NCBI RefSeq assembly: GCF_042654525.1
Contig: NZ_JBHSGP010000005.1
Location: 62,001-126,000 of the forward strand
DNA: 64,000 nucleotides
DNA from: Geojedonia litorea
GTDB lineage: Bacteria > Bacteroidota > Bacteroidia > Flavobacteriales > Flavobacteriaceae
Reading direction: 5' to 3'
A program made the position numbers and the translations under genes. Positions 9,142 through 18,705 of this stretch are shown in pieces. Each line of letters opens with the position of its first letter. The first letter of the stretch is position 1. The notes beneath the pieces are model-generated. The model was not told the origin of the DNA and did no database searches. It saw only the letters and a program-made list of their open reading frames with translations.

Positions 9142-10329
9142 TTGAAACGAGTTATTGTAGGACTTTCGGGAGGTGTAGATTCTAGTGTTGCAGCCTATTT
9201 ATTAAAGGAGCAAGGCTATGAAGTGATAGGCTTATTTATGAAAAATTGGCATGATGACTCGGTGACCATTTCTGACGAGTGCCCTTGGCTCGACGATAGT
9301 AATGACGCCATGCTCGTGGCCGATAAATTGGGAATTCCTTTTCAAACTGTAGATTTAAGTGAGCAATACAAAGCACGTATTGTAGATTATATGTTTGATG
9401 AGTACCAAAAAGGGAGAACCCCAAACCCAGATGTACTTTGTAATAGAGAGATTAAGTTTGATGTCTTTATGAAAATTGCTTTAGACCTTGGAGCCGATTT
9501 TGTTGCTACAGGGCATTATTGCAGAAAAGGAGTGATTCAAAAAAACGGGAAAGCTATTTATCAACTCCTATCTGGGGTTGATACCAATAAAGATCAGTCG
9601 TATTTTTTATGCCAACTATCCCAAGAACAATTGTCCAAATCGCTATTTCCTATTGGTGAATTGACAAAACCACAGGTTAGAGAAATAGCTTCAAAATTGA
9701 ATTTGGTTACTGCCGAGAAAAAAGATTCTCAAGGGCTATGTTTTATTGGTAAAGTGAGGTTGCCAGAATTTCTTCAGCAAAAACTGAAACCCAAAGAAGG
9801 GATTATTATTGAAATTTCAGAGCAAAAGGAAATTTATTCAGAGGATGTACCAAAATTTAATTCAGAATCTGAAAAGCTGGCTTTCCTTTCACGAAAAATT
9901 AATTATAAGGCCACTGATGGGAAAGTAGTTGGTAAACATCAAGGTGCCCACTATTTTACCAAAGGACAACGAAAAGGTTTGGCTGTAGGTGGTACCGTGG
10001 AACCTTTGTTTGTGATTGAAACCGACGTGGACGAAAATATTATATATACGGGACAGGGTAAAAACCACCCAGGATTGTTAAAAAAAGCCTTGTTTGTTAC
10101 TGATGCTGAATTGCACTGGATACGGGAAGACCTAGCCTTAAAACCTGATGAAACTATGGAGGTGATGGCACGCATTAGATACCGCCAACCTTTGCAAAAA
10201 GCAACACTGCACAAAATTGAAGGAGGCTTATATGTAGCCTTTGAATCTGCCCAGTCTGCAATCACAGAGGGTCAGTTTGTGGCTTGGTATCTCAATGATG
10301 AATTAGTGGGTTCGGGAGTTATTTCTTAA
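9142..10329 (+). CDS. mnmA: tRNA 2-thiouridine synthase MnmA
   Basis: Thiolates U34 of tRNA Lys, Glu and Gln. The protein has 395 residues and starts with a TTG codon that places the ATP-binding loop GLSGGVDSSVAA near the N terminus as usual. The two catalytic cysteines are visible: Cys100 in VLCNREIKF and Cys200 in GLCFIGK. The central THIF-like region and C-terminal beta-barrel (HQGAHYFTKGQRKGLAVGG) are intact. Residues 220-245 hold a charged insertion relative to the E. coli enzyme, within Bacteroidota variation. It is followed 32 bases later by the subtilase gene. Confidence 0.97.
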   Translation: MKRVIVGLSGGVDSSVAAYLLKEQGYEVIGLFMKNWHDDSVTISDECPWLDDSNDAMLVADKLGIPFQTVDLSEQYKARIVDYMFDEYQKGRTPNPDVLCNREIKFDVFMKIALDLGADFVATGHYCRKGVIQKNGKAIYQLLSGVDTNKDQSYFLCQLSQEQLSKSLFPIGELTKPQVREIASKLNLVTAEKKDSQGLCFIGKVRLPEFLQQKLKPKEGIIIEISEQKEIYSEDVPKFNSESEKLAFLSRKINYKATDGKVVGKHQGAHYFTKGQRKGLAVGGTVEPLFVIETDVDENIIYTGQGKNHPGLLKKALFVTDAELHWIREDLALKPDETMEVMARIRYRQPLQKATLHKIEGGLYVAFESAQSAITEGQFVAWYLNDELVGSGVIS

Positions 10330-10361
10330 ATTGCATTACAATTATCCCAAATTGTTGTGCT

Positions 10362-11972
10362 ATGAAACATCTATTCGTTGTTTTTATTTTTTTTGCAGGG
10401 TCATTTCCTGCGCTTTCCCAGCAAGATGCTTGGGTCTATTTAAGCGACAAGGAAAATGTTTCGGCCTCATTAGCTAATCCTACTACTATACTTACTCAAA
10501 AAGCGTTAAATAGAAAGAACAGACATAATGTGGCCATAGACGAACGCGATGTGCCTGTTAATGAAAATTATATTTCACAACTCAAATCTCAAACAGGAAT
10601 TACGGTAATGGCAAAATCAAAATGGTTTAATGCGGTACATGTGAGAGGTAGTGAAACCGACATCAACGCGCTTAAAAATTTGAGTTTTGTATCTCGAGTT
10701 GATTTTGCTGATAAAAGCTTGAATACTAGTAGAGTCTCACAGCCTAATGATAAATTTGTAATTGAAGATATTCAAGTGGATTTTGCTTATGGAAGTACTC
10801 AAAATCAGGTTGAGATGATCAATGTAAATTCCTTGCACATTGATGATTTTACTGGCGAAGGGATAACTATCGCAGTCTTAGATGCAGGGTTTCCAAATGT
10901 CAATACCATGGGGGCATTTCAACGTTTAAGGAACAATGGAGATTTATTAGGCGGCTATGATTTTGTAGATCGAACGCCTAATGTTTATGCCTTTTCAGGC
11001 AATAGTCACGGTACTAATGTTTTAAGTACTATGGCAGGATTTATACAAGATCAATATGTGGGTACAGCACCCGACGCTTCCTATTATGTCTTTAGAACAG
11101 AAGACGTATTTAGCGAAACTCCGGTTGAAGAAAGTTATTGGGTCGAAGCCGCTGAACGTGCTGATAGTTTAGGGGTTGATATCATTAATACATCTTTAGG
11201 TTACTTTGGATATGACAATCCAAATTATTCATATACCGCAGCTAATATGAATGGTCAAACGGCATTTATTAGTAAAGGAGCCAATATAGCTTCAGAAAAA
11301 GGCATATTGGTCGTGACCTCTGCAGGAAATGCAGGCAATAGCTCAAGCTATAAAGGCGTAGGTGCTCCAGCAGATGCTGCAGGTGTGTTAAGTATTGGCG
11401 CTGTGGATGCCAATGGACAGTATGCGTTTTTTAGTTCAAGAGGAAGTGAGATCCAGCCCACGCAAAAACCAGATGTTGTCGCCAAAGGATTAGCTGCAGC
11501 AGTTATTACAAGTGGAAATGCTATTGCGAGCGCCAATGGTACATCTTTTAGTTCACCAATTATGGCCGGAGGGATTGCCTCATTATGGCAAGCTTTACCA
11601 GATGCTTCAAATTTTGAAATTATGGATGTCGTTAGACGATCGGCATCACAGTATGAAACTCCAGATTATTTTCTAGGTTATGGCATACCAGATTTAGCTC
11701 TAGCATTTGAATTAGGCTTTGAGGCCGAAGAAGAAGTGTTTGAATTTAAACTATTTCCTAATCCAGTTTGGCAGGATTTGTTTATTCATATTCCTAGTAC
11801 TATTGAAGAAATTAAATTGATCATTTATGATGTACTCGGCAAGGCCATAATCCAACAACAACTATCTAAATCTAAAACCAGTATTGATGTTTCAGAGCTG
11901 TCTTCTGGATGGTATATGGTTAGACTTCAAAATAAAAACACATCAAAGACTTATAAACTTATCAAATCTTAA
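10362..11972 (+). CDS. Secreted subtilisin-like serine protease with T9SS sorting domain
   Basis: A 536-residue exported S8 protease. An N-terminal signal peptide (MKHLFVVFIFFAGSFPALSQ) is followed by a propeptide-like region and the subtilase domain with Asp174 (AVLDAGFPN), His216 (GNSHGTNVLSTMAG) and Ser395 (NGTSFSSPIMAGG). The oxyanion Asn lies in VVTSAGNAGN. The last about 75 residues (KLFPNPVWQDLFI ... LSSGWYMVRLQ) form a type A T9SS C-terminal sorting domain, so the enzyme is expected to cross the outer membrane by the type IX system and be attached at the surface or released. Its TAA stop abuts the ATG of the next gene, suggesting translational coupling. Confidence 0.92.
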   Translation: MKHLFVVFIFFAGSFPALSQQDAWVYLSDKENVSASLANPTTILTQKALNRKNRHNVAIDERDVPVNENYISQLKSQTGITVMAKSKWFNAVHVRGSETDINALKNLSFVSRVDFADKSLNTSRVSQPNDKFVIEDIQVDFAYGSTQNQVEMINVNSLHIDDFTGEGITIAVLDAGFPNVNTMGAFQRLRNNGDLLGGYDFVDRTPNVYAFSGNSHGTNVLSTMAGFIQDQYVGTAPDASYYVFRTEDVFSETPVEESYWVEAAERADSLGVDIINTSLGYFGYDNPNYSYTAANMNGQTAFISKGANIASEKGILVVTSAGNAGNSSSYKGVGAPADAAGVLSIGAVDANGQYAFFSSRGSEIQPTQKPDVVAKGLAAAVITSGNAIASANGTSFSSPIMAGGIASLWQALPDASNFEIMDVVRRSASQYETPDYFLGYGIPDLALAFELGFEAEEEVFEFKLFPNPVWQDLFIHIPSTIEEIKLIIYDVLGKAIIQQQLSKSKTSIDVSELSSGWYMVRLQNKNTSKTYKLIKS

Positions 11973-12914
11973 ATGACTAATAAAATAACCGACCTTTTTC
12001 AAATTAAATATCCTATAATTCAAGCAGGTATGGTTTGGAATAGTGGCTGGAGATTAGCTTCAGCTGCAAGTAACGCTGGAGTTTTGGGGCTTATTGGTGC
12101 AGGTTCCATGTATCCAGAAGTGCTTCGTGAACACATTCAAAAATGTAAACAGGCTACTCAAAAGCCTTTTGGGGTTAATGTACCCATGCTGTATCCGGAT
12201 ATTGAAAAAATCATGGATATAATTGTTGAAGAAGATGTGAAAATTGTGTTCACTTCAGCCGGAAACCCAAAAACATGGACCTCATATCTCAAAGAAAAAG
12301 GGATTACGGTTGTACATGTGGTAAGTAGTGTCAAGTTCGCACTTAAGGCTCAAGAGGCTGGTGTAGATGCTGTTGTTGCTGAAGGCGTTGAAGCTGGTGG
12401 ACATAATGGGAGGGAAGAAACAACCACATTTACGCTTATTCCCATGGTAAAAGAGCAGATACAAATTCCATTGATCGCAGCAGGTGGTATTGCTTCTGGT
12501 CGAGGTATGTTAGCCGCTATGGTTTTAGGTGCCGATGCTGTACAAGTAGGAAGTCGTTTTGTGGCTAGCGAAGAAAGTTCTGCACATCAAGCTTTTAAAA
12601 AGGTGGTAGTTGATGCCAAAGAAGGCGATACCGTATTGACACTTAAAGAATTAGCTCCAGTTCGTCTCATAAAAAATAAATTTTATGAAGACGTCCAAAA
12701 ACTTTATAAAACCTCACCTAATATTGAACAATTAAAGGAGTTATTAGGCAGAGCCCGAGCAAAAAAAGGAATGTTCGAAGGCGATTTGGAAGAAGGAGAG
12801 TTGGAAATTGGGCAAATTGCGGGCTTGATACATGATATAAAACCAGTAGCACAAATTGTGAATGATTTAATGCTGGAGTTTGAAGATGCAAAACAAGCGA
12901 TTTCAAATTTATAA
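11973..12914 (+). CDS. Nitronate monooxygenase / NAD(P)H-dependent flavin oxidoreductase
   Basis: A 313-residue TIM-barrel FMN enzyme of the 2-nitropropane dioxygenase family. The N terminus (YPIIQAGMVWNSGWRLASAA) and the segments GVDAVVAEGVEAGGHNG and PLIAAGGIASGRGMLAAMVL carry the flavin- and phosphate-binding signatures. Known members oxidise nitronates or reduce enoyl substrates, so the exact role is uncertain. The ATG begins at the base after the subtilase stop codon. It converges with the PD40 gene, whose end is 8 bases away. Family call secure. Confidence 0.85.
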   Translation: MTNKITDLFQIKYPIIQAGMVWNSGWRLASAASNAGVLGLIGAGSMYPEVLREHIQKCKQATQKPFGVNVPMLYPDIEKIMDIIVEEDVKIVFTSAGNPKTWTSYLKEKGITVVHVVSSVKFALKAQEAGVDAVVAEGVEAGGHNGREETTTFTLIPMVKEQIQIPLIAAGGIASGRGMLAAMVLGADAVQVGSRFVASEESSAHQAFKKVVVDAKEGDTVLTLKELAPVRLIKNKFYEDVQKLYKTSPNIEQLKELLGRARAKKGMFEGDLEEGELEIGQIAGLIHDIKPVAQIVNDLMLEFEDAKQAISNL

Positions 12915-12922
12915 TGCTCGCT

Positions 12923-13858
12923 TTAATTCTTATATATATTAGCATCAAACGGAATTTTATACAATCTGCTCAATCCATTTTCATAACTGTTGAATTCCTG
13001 TAAGAGTGCAGGCATATCCAACGGTGTTGAGTGTTTCGTTCGTGTTCGGTCTAATTTACTGGTAAAATATAAGCTATTGGTATCTACAAATGGGCAATAG
13101 TCCATTTTATCAGAGTTGGCAATAGCTAGGTTTTTGGCTTGTGTCCATCCTGTTTGTGTTTTAAAACTTATATACAAATCGCCACTTCCTAAACCATCTT
13201 CTCGAGCATAGGCTCCAAAAATAAGATAGGATTCATCGGGTGCAATAAAGGCATTATATTCGTAACCGTCAGAGTTAACAGTATCTGGAAGTACTTTGGG
13301 AGGGCTATAGTTTCCGTTTTCAAAAGTACTCACATAAATATCGTCTTTGCGTTTTAATTCTGGTTGATCTCTTGTAAAGTAAAAATTACCATTATTGGCG
13401 ATTGAAGGGTAAAATTCGCCATGCTCGGTATTAATTGGGCTGCCCATATTTTTAGCTTCAGACCAAGGAGATTGTAATGAAGTACGTTCAACAAACCAGA
13501 TATCAAAGTCTTTGGGTTCGGTTTCAGTAGGACTTAGAGGTCGTGTAGAAACAAAATATAATCGTAAACCATCCTGTGAAAAGAAGGGTTCGAGATCAAA
13601 GTGCTGTCCCGAAAATGGCGCAACTTGAGGTTTGCCCCAATCTTTTCCTACTTTTTTGACCACGACAATGGCCGACAAGTTGCCCATGATACTTTGTGCT
13701 GTAAACATAATTTCATTACCGTTAGGAGCAATAGCAAGATCCCTAACATTTGGAAACTGCGATACAATTTCTTTTAAAAAGGGTTGAACCTCAAGTTCAT
13801 TTGATTGTGCAAATCCAAACTGACATAAGAAGATCAAAATAATAGTAAAGGGCTTCAT
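12923..13858 (-). CDS. Secreted PD40 beta-propeller (TolB-like) protein
   Basis: A 311-residue protein with a signal peptide (MKPFTIILIFLCQFGFAQ). The body shows repeated PD40/WD40-like blades with the pattern P-x-x-S/P-D-G/E-x-x-L/I-Y-F, such as EPFFSQDGLRLYFVSTRP, FYPSIANNGNFYFTRD and FIAPDESYLIFGAYAR. Such single-propeller proteins bind ligands or partners in the periplasm or at the cell surface, and no enzymatic residues can be pointed out. It is transcribed alone, with a long leader region upstream. The fold is well supported; the function is unknown. Confidence 0.75.
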   Translation of the reverse strand: MKPFTIILIFLCQFGFAQSNELEVQPFLKEIVSQFPNVRDLAIAPNGNEIMFTAQSIMGNLSAIVVVKKVGKDWGKPQVAPFSGQHFDLEPFFSQDGLRLYFVSTRPLSPTETEPKDFDIWFVERTSLQSPWSEAKNMGSPINTEHGEFYPSIANNGNFYFTRDQPELKRKDDIYVSTFENGNYSPPKVLPDTVNSDGYEYNAFIAPDESYLIFGAYAREDGLGSGDLYISFKTQTGWTQAKNLAIANSDKMDYCPFVDTNSLYFTSKLDRTRTKHSTPLDMPALLQEFNSYENGLSRLYKIPFDANIYKN

Positions 13859-14254
13859 TATAAGATGATTTTGAGTAGCAATTTAGTAATCACAGCGATG
13901 CTTTGCTTAAAAGAAATGTTAATTTCTTAAGTAGTAAACAACAAAAAAGGGGCAAAAATGGCCCCTCTTTAATGTGAAACTTTTTAACAACATAATTTTT
14001 AAATCCCTCTAAAATAATAGCTAAAAGTCTCTAAGTAATTTGAATGGTATCAATCTAGCAATCGATACTAAATAACTAATAGTAAAAATAAAAATTTTAA
14101 GGATTCTTGTAAAGAAAAACAAGGTTTAGTTATCAACAATAATATTTTTTAAAAGCATAATTGTCAATTTGTTGGGTTTAAGATTTCAATATTGTTATTA
14201 ATTAATTTAAATATAAAATTCTAAAACTTACCTTTGGCCCAGTAAAAACTTCAA
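13859..14254. other. Divergent intergenic region with an isolated hairpin
   Basis: This 396-base AT-rich region lies between the divergently transcribed PD40 and MATE genes. It holds one G+C-rich hairpin: AAAAAGGGGC (13944-13953) against GCCCCTCTTT (13961-13970), with one mismatch and a 7-base loop. It looks like a bidirectional terminator, but no coding gene ends beside it. A -7 box for the MATE gene is at 14229-14236. I see no open frame or RNA gene in the rest. Confidence 0.5.
14229..14236 (+). promoter_or_regulatory. -7 box upstream of the MATE gene
   Basis: TACCTTTG fits TAnnTTTG and lies 18 bases before the GTG start codon at 14255. No TTG at a normal -33 distance was seen. Confidence 0.4.
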
Positions 14255-15652
14255 GTGATTTTATCAAACTACACAAAAGAATTTAAATACAATTGGAAAC
14301 TAGCTGCTCCCGTAATGTTGGGTATGTTAGGGCATACCTTTGTGAGTTTTGTCGATAATATCATGGTAGGACAATTAGGTACTGCCGAGCTCGCTGCTGT
14401 CTCTTTAGGGAATAGTTTTATGTTTATTGCAATGTCACTGGGGATTGGATTTTCAACCGCCATTACCCCTTTAATTGCAGAAGCTGATGCCGAACAGAAA
14501 TTCAATAAAGGAAAATCTTCATTTAAACATGGTTTGTTTTTATGCAGTGTTTTGGGTATTTCTTTGTTTTTAATGGTGATTTTGGCCAAGCCATTAATGT
14601 ATTTGATGAAACAACCTGAAGAAGTAGTAAAGTTGGCCATACCTTATCTAGATTTGGTAGCACTATCACTAATTCCACTAGTTGTTTTTCAAGCTTTTAA
14701 ACAGTTCAGTGATGGTCTGTCCATGACAAGATATCCAATGTACGCCACTGTTGTTGCGAATATTATCAATTTAATTTTGAATTACCTCCTCATTTTTGGA
14801 AAGTTCGGTTTTCCAGAAATGGGCATTGTTGGTGCGGCACTTGGCACATTAATTTCGCGCTTTATAATGGTGTGGTATATGTGGCTTTTACTTAAAAACA
14901 AGGAAAAATCAAAAGCCTACGTCACTAATATTAAGTTGTTAACTCTACAACGACCCATGCTCAAAAAACTTATGAGTTTAGGGGCTCCGAGTGCCATGCA
15001 AATGTTCTTTGAAGTGGCCATTTTTACAGCAGCAATATGGTTAAGTGGCTTATTAGGAAAAAATCCGCAGGCAGCAAATCAAATTGCCTTGAACTTGTCG
15101 TCCATGACATTTATGGTCGCTATGGGATTGAGTGTAGCAGCTATGATTCGAGTAGGAAACCAAAAAGGGTTAAGGGATTATTTGGAACTGCGACGCATTG
15201 CTTTTTCAATTTTTCTGTTGGCCATTTTGCTGGCTATTTGTTTCGGACTAATTTTCTTTGCGTTCCATGAGCAGTTGCCAAAATTATATGTTGATTTTGC
15301 TGATACCAAAAATCTAATCGACAATACCGAAGTAGTCAAAATTGCCTCCACTTTGTTAATCGCAGCGGCTATTTTTCAAATCAGTGATAGTATACAAGTG
15401 GTAGTATTAGGGGCCTTACGCGGCTTACAAGACGTAAAAATACCCACTATTATTACCTTTATTTCGTATTGGGTGATTGGCTTCCCAGTGAGTTTTTACT
15501 TCGGAAAGGAAGAGCAGTTAGGAAGTTTTGGAATTTGGCTAGGACTTTTGGCAGGATTATCATCTGCTGCAATTTTATTGTATTTTAGATTTAATTACTT
15601 AACAAAAAAGTTAATTTTACAAAAAGAAAACCAAGCGCATGCAACTTCCTAA
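14255..15652 (+). CDS. MATE family multidrug efflux transporter
   Basis: A 465-residue inner-membrane protein with about 12 hydrophobic helices arranged as two similar halves. The opening (WKLAAPVMLGMLGHTFVSFV then DNIMVGQLGTAELAAVSLG) is the MatE domain signature and it recurs in weaker form near residue 245. MATE proteins use Na+ or H+ gradients to export cationic drugs and metabolites. A GTG start is used because it gives the expected short N-terminal tail. The gene overlaps the next small gene by 14 bases, implying coupling. Confidence 0.92.
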   Translation: MILSNYTKEFKYNWKLAAPVMLGMLGHTFVSFVDNIMVGQLGTAELAAVSLGNSFMFIAMSLGIGFSTAITPLIAEADAEQKFNKGKSSFKHGLFLCSVLGISLFLMVILAKPLMYLMKQPEEVVKLAIPYLDLVALSLIPLVVFQAFKQFSDGLSMTRYPMYATVVANIINLILNYLLIFGKFGFPEMGIVGAALGTLISRFIMVWYMWLLLKNKEKSKAYVTNIKLLTLQRPMLKKLMSLGAPSAMQMFFEVAIFTAAIWLSGLLGKNPQAANQIALNLSSMTFMVAMGLSVAAMIRVGNQKGLRDYLELRRIAFSIFLLAILLAICFGLIFFAFHEQLPKLYVDFADTKNLIDNTEVVKIASTLLIAAAIFQISDSIQVVVLGALRGLQDVKIPTIITFISYWVIGFPVSFYFGKEEQLGSFGIWLGLLAGLSSAAILLYFRFNYLTKKLILQKENQAHATS

Positions 15653-15866
15653 ATTTATTCTAGGTGATAATACTGATTATCCCAACGCCATTTTTATTAT
15701 TCATACCGAGTTTCCTAGGTTTATTATTAACCTAGAAGATGATGAGGTAGAATGGTTTGAGGAGTTTGATGCTGAAGATGAAAAGGAACTCGAGAATGAA
15801 ATGGAAAACCTAATTCAATTGGCGAATGATTTTTACGACCGCGAAATTAAAAACTACGAAGACTAA
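15639..15866 (+). CDS. Small acidic conserved hypothetical protein
   Basis: A 75-residue, strongly acidic protein (25 or more Asp/Glu), beginning MQLPKFILGDNTDYPNAIFI and ending in an acidic helix (DAEDEKELENEMENLIQLAN). The N-terminal half contains the hydrophobic strands IFIIHTEFPRFIINL. I recall similar proteins as conserved hypotheticals in Flavobacteriaceae but know of no function. It overlaps the end of the MATE gene by 14 bases and lies 16 bases before the PAP2 gene, so all three are probably one operon. Confidence 0.65.
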   Translation: MQLPKFILGDNTDYPNAIFIIHTEFPRFIINLEDDEVEWFEEFDAEDEKELENEMENLIQLANDFYDREIKNYED

Positions 15867-15882
15867 TATAATTCTATAGACT

Positions 15883-16455
15883 ATGATCGATCAATTGGTA
15901 GCTTTTGATAAAGAATTATTTTTATACCTCAATGGTCTTGGAAATGTATACTGGGATGCGTTTTGGCTTACCTATACTACCAAAGTATTTTGGATTCCTT
16001 TATATGCTTTATTGGCTTATTGGATGTATAAAAAATTGAATACTAGAATGTTTATTCTTACATTATTAGTGATTGTACTCATGATTTCATTCACTGATCA
16101 AGTGACCAATTTGTTTAAGCATACGGTGCAACGATTACGACCATGTCATGAAGACGGTGTATCAGAATTTATGCGTTTGGTTAGAGCTACCTGTGGTGGA
16201 CAGTATGGTTATTTTTCAGGGCATGCTAGCAATTCAATGGCAGTAGCAATTTTTGTTGGATCTATGTTACGTTCTAGATTTAAATACCTCATTCATATCT
16301 TGATTTTTTGGTCAATAGTTATGGGGTATAGTAGAATTTATGTTGGTGCACATTATCCTTTAGATGTGGTTAGCGGTCTGATATTTGGTGCCCTATCAGG
16401 GTATGCATTTTATAGACTCGATAAGTATTTACACTCAAAGTTTATACTTGCCTGA
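15883..16455 (+). CDS. PAP2-family membrane phosphatase
   Basis: A 190-residue membrane protein with the full PAP2 signature: KHTVQRLRP (motif 1), GYFSGHASNSM (motif 2, catalytic His) and SRIYVGAHYPLDV (motif 3). Five to six hydrophobic helices surround these. PAP2 enzymes dephosphorylate lipid phosphates such as undecaprenyl pyrophosphate or phosphatidate. Its position beside ArnT-like, ArnC-like and LAB_N genes suggests carrier-lipid recycling for envelope glycans, which is an inference. It ends 2 bases before the end of the converging GT39 gene. Confidence 0.88.
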   Translation: MIDQLVAFDKELFLYLNGLGNVYWDAFWLTYTTKVFWIPLYALLAYWMYKKLNTRMFILTLLVIVLMISFTDQVTNLFKHTVQRLRPCHEDGVSEFMRLVRATCGGQYGYFSGHASNSMAVAIFVGSMLRSRFKYLIHILIFWSIVMGYSRIYVGAHYPLDVVSGLIFGALSGYAFYRLDKYLHSKFILA

Positions 16456-16457
16456 AA

Positions 16458-18089
16458 CTATTTTTTGATTAAGATATAATAGTCGGCAAATAATCGTCCA
16501 TTATATTGTCTTGAATCTTGATCAGCTCTATTTAAATCGTAGGTTGTAATTAATTCAATGTGATAATTGGCATTCAAAAGATTTTGATCTTCTGGACTAA
16601 TACTAGTTGCTAACATCCCAAACTTGGTTTCGTTAGGAAGATGAATTTGGTTGTCTTCATTTTTTAATTCAGGAATCTTATCTCCAAATTGCCAAATCAT
16701 TTCTGGTGCAACAGTACTAAAGCTATAAACCTTTAACCCTTGTTGAGATGCCTCTTCGCTGAGGCTAGAAATTGGGTGATAGTTTGATGCAACTTGGGTT
16801 TTAGTCAGTGGTAAAACAGCAATAAGAATAGCAGCTATAAAACCAATACAAGAATAGAACACAAGTTTAATGTTTTTAGACTTTAATTGGATTAGAATGA
16901 AAAGGCCAATGCCGAATAAAGCCAACGAAGCCAGAGCAAACCAAAATAGCAACACACCATTCAATTGTGGTGCAATAAAAAAACCAACGAGAGGAAAAGC
17001 AAGTCCAATCAAAGCAATTAAGCCAAAATTAAAATAAACAGGAAAGGTTTCCCTTTTGTCATTTAATGTTTTGAATGAACGTATCAAATATTCTATATAA
17101 AACCCAGTGTTGATCGCCATTGGAATAAGTACTGGCATAAGATATCTCGATTTTTTTTCAGGAATTAAAGACAATAAAACAACGGCAGTAAGCGTCCAAA
17201 GGAGGCTAAAATGATAAGCTCTTAAATTGCTAACTCTAGATTTCATATAAGGATAGAGTAGGGCGATAAATGCAGGAATAGTCCAAATCCCGCTTTGGGT
17301 AAAGAAGCTCCAGTAATAGTAAAAAGGCTTTACATTATAACTGGACCAGTTGCCAGTTTCTTTTTGTGCTATGGCCAAAAAGGTTTCGGGGTCATTTATT
17401 CTTACGTAAAAATACCACCATCCGCCAATACATAATGCAATAATAATGCTCATAAAAATAGAACCTATTTTGGTCCTGTTGAGTCGATAACCATAAACAA
17501 AGCCATAGGCTATTAAAAAAGGTAATAATAAAGCGTAAATGGAAATGGGACCTTTGCATAAAATGGATAACCCCATGAAACTTCCAGCTAATACACTATA
17601 TTTTAAGTTTTGTTCTGTTCTAAATAATTGAAAAAGATAATAAATTGAAATAAGCATGAAGGCATGTGTATATATATCCCAAGGTGCTTCTATAACAATG
17701 CCAATTACATAAAATGACGTTACCCCAATTAAGGCGTTGTAAAAACTGTGTAATTTGTGTTCCAGGATGTTAAATGAAACTTTATAAATCCCTATACCTG
17801 CTAAAGCAACACATAAAATGGCAGGTAATCGCAATGCCAGCAGATTTTTAATACCGCATAACATACCAAAACATGCCGTAAGCCATGTTGGTAAAGGAGG
17901 TTTTTCATATCGGGCCAAACCATTCATAGTGGTTAAAAGCCAATTGCCATCGATTACCATTTCTCTTGCAGTAATAAAATTACGTGCTTCCATAATGCTT
18001 ACCGGTAGATAGTCTATACTAAAACCAAGCATGGTTACTACAATCAAAAAGATGGATAAAATAGGCTTACGTTCAATCGTTTCTAGCAT
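16458..18089 (-). CDS. ArnT-like GT39 family glycosyltransferase
   Basis: A 543-residue protein with about 11-12 membrane helices. Early periplasmic-loop residues fit GT-C enzymes: DYLPVSIMEARNFITAREM with acidic residues, then LARYEKPPLPTWL, the conserved Arg-Tyr-x-Lys-Pro-Pro of the ArnT/PMT family. ArnT transfers 4-amino-arabinose from undecaprenyl phosphate to lipid A; here another sugar may be used. It overlaps the LAB_N gene by 17 bases, and that gene overlaps the GT2 gene by 4, forming a three-gene operon analogous to arnC/arnT modules with a lipid-A-related partner. Confidence 0.85.
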   Translation of the reverse strand: MLETIERKPILSIFLIVVTMLGFSIDYLPVSIMEARNFITAREMVIDGNWLLTTMNGLARYEKPPLPTWLTACFGMLCGIKNLLALRLPAILCVALAGIGIYKVSFNILEHKLHSFYNALIGVTSFYVIGIVIEAPWDIYTHAFMLISIYYLFQLFRTEQNLKYSVLAGSFMGLSILCKGPISIYALLLPFLIAYGFVYGYRLNRTKIGSIFMSIIIALCIGGWWYFYVRINDPETFLAIAQKETGNWSSYNVKPFYYYWSFFTQSGIWTIPAFIALLYPYMKSRVSNLRAYHFSLLWTLTAVVLLSLIPEKKSRYLMPVLIPMAINTGFYIEYLIRSFKTLNDKRETFPVYFNFGLIALIGLAFPLVGFFIAPQLNGVLLFWFALASLALFGIGLFILIQLKSKNIKLVFYSCIGFIAAILIAVLPLTKTQVASNYHPISSLSEEASQQGLKVYSFSTVAPEMIWQFGDKIPELKNEDNQIHLPNETKFGMLATSISPEDQNLLNANYHIELITTYDLNRADQDSRQYNGRLFADYYILIKK

Positions 18090-18705
18090 CTTCTTTTTTT
18101 ATTAATATAAGATTTCTGGCATAAATAATTAGTCCAAGGCCGTGACCTAAAAATAGTACAGGGTCACGTCTAAAAATAGCATAGATTAAAATTAATAACG
18201 AACCTACTAAACTTAATAACCAAAATCCAAATGGTAAAGTAGATTGTTTTTTGTATTCTGAATATAACCATTGATATACAAATCGAAAGGTAAAAACAAC
18301 TTGCGAGATGATTCCTAAAACTAAAAGCCATAATGGGATAGCCTCATTTTTAAATAGAATATCTCTATCAATTACATTATTATTAAAGTAGTAAATGACA
18401 ATAAAAGTTGGTACACCTAATAATAGATAGCGTATGATTTTTGGAAATTTAGACCATTCGCCTTGAAGCTGTAAATTTCGAATGTATATAAAATATGTTA
18501 AGCCTTGCCCAAGCATAATAGCAAAATCGCTTCTTAAATACCCATAAATAAAGAGTAAAAAAGACGCAAATAAACTTAAGGTCCAAAATAGGGTAGGTGT
18601 AATGACCTTCTTTTGCTTTTCCGAAGTAATCCACTGTACAACAAGCCTAGAAGAAAATAAGATTTGAGCAATAAACCCTATGCTATAGATGATCCAATTG
18701 CTCAT
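18073..18705 (-). CDS. Double LAB_N (lipid A biosynthesis N-terminal) membrane protein
   Basis: A 210-residue membrane protein containing two copies of the short LAB_N module. Copy 1 is about residues 4-78 (IGFIAQILFSSRLVVQWITS ... YGYLRSDFAIMLGQGLTYFIYIRNL). Copy 2 is about 128-200 (LGIISQVVFTFRFVYQWLYS ... YAIFRRDPVLFLGHGLGLIIYARNL). The module occurs at the N terminus of some lipid A glycosyltransferases; its own role is not well known. It sits between the GT2 and GT39 genes, so it may hold or flip a lipid-linked sugar for them. The internal duplication is clear from sequence; the function is inferred. Confidence 0.8.
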   Translation of the reverse strand: MSNWIIYSIGFIAQILFSSRLVVQWITSEKQKKVITPTLFWTLSLFASFLLFIYGYLRSDFAIMLGQGLTYFIYIRNLQLQGEWSKFPKIIRYLLLGVPTFIVIYYFNNNVIDRDILFKNEAIPLWLLVLGIISQVVFTFRFVYQWLYSEYKKQSTLPFGFWLLSLVGSLLILIYAIFRRDPVLFLGHGLGLIIYARNLILIKKEDARND

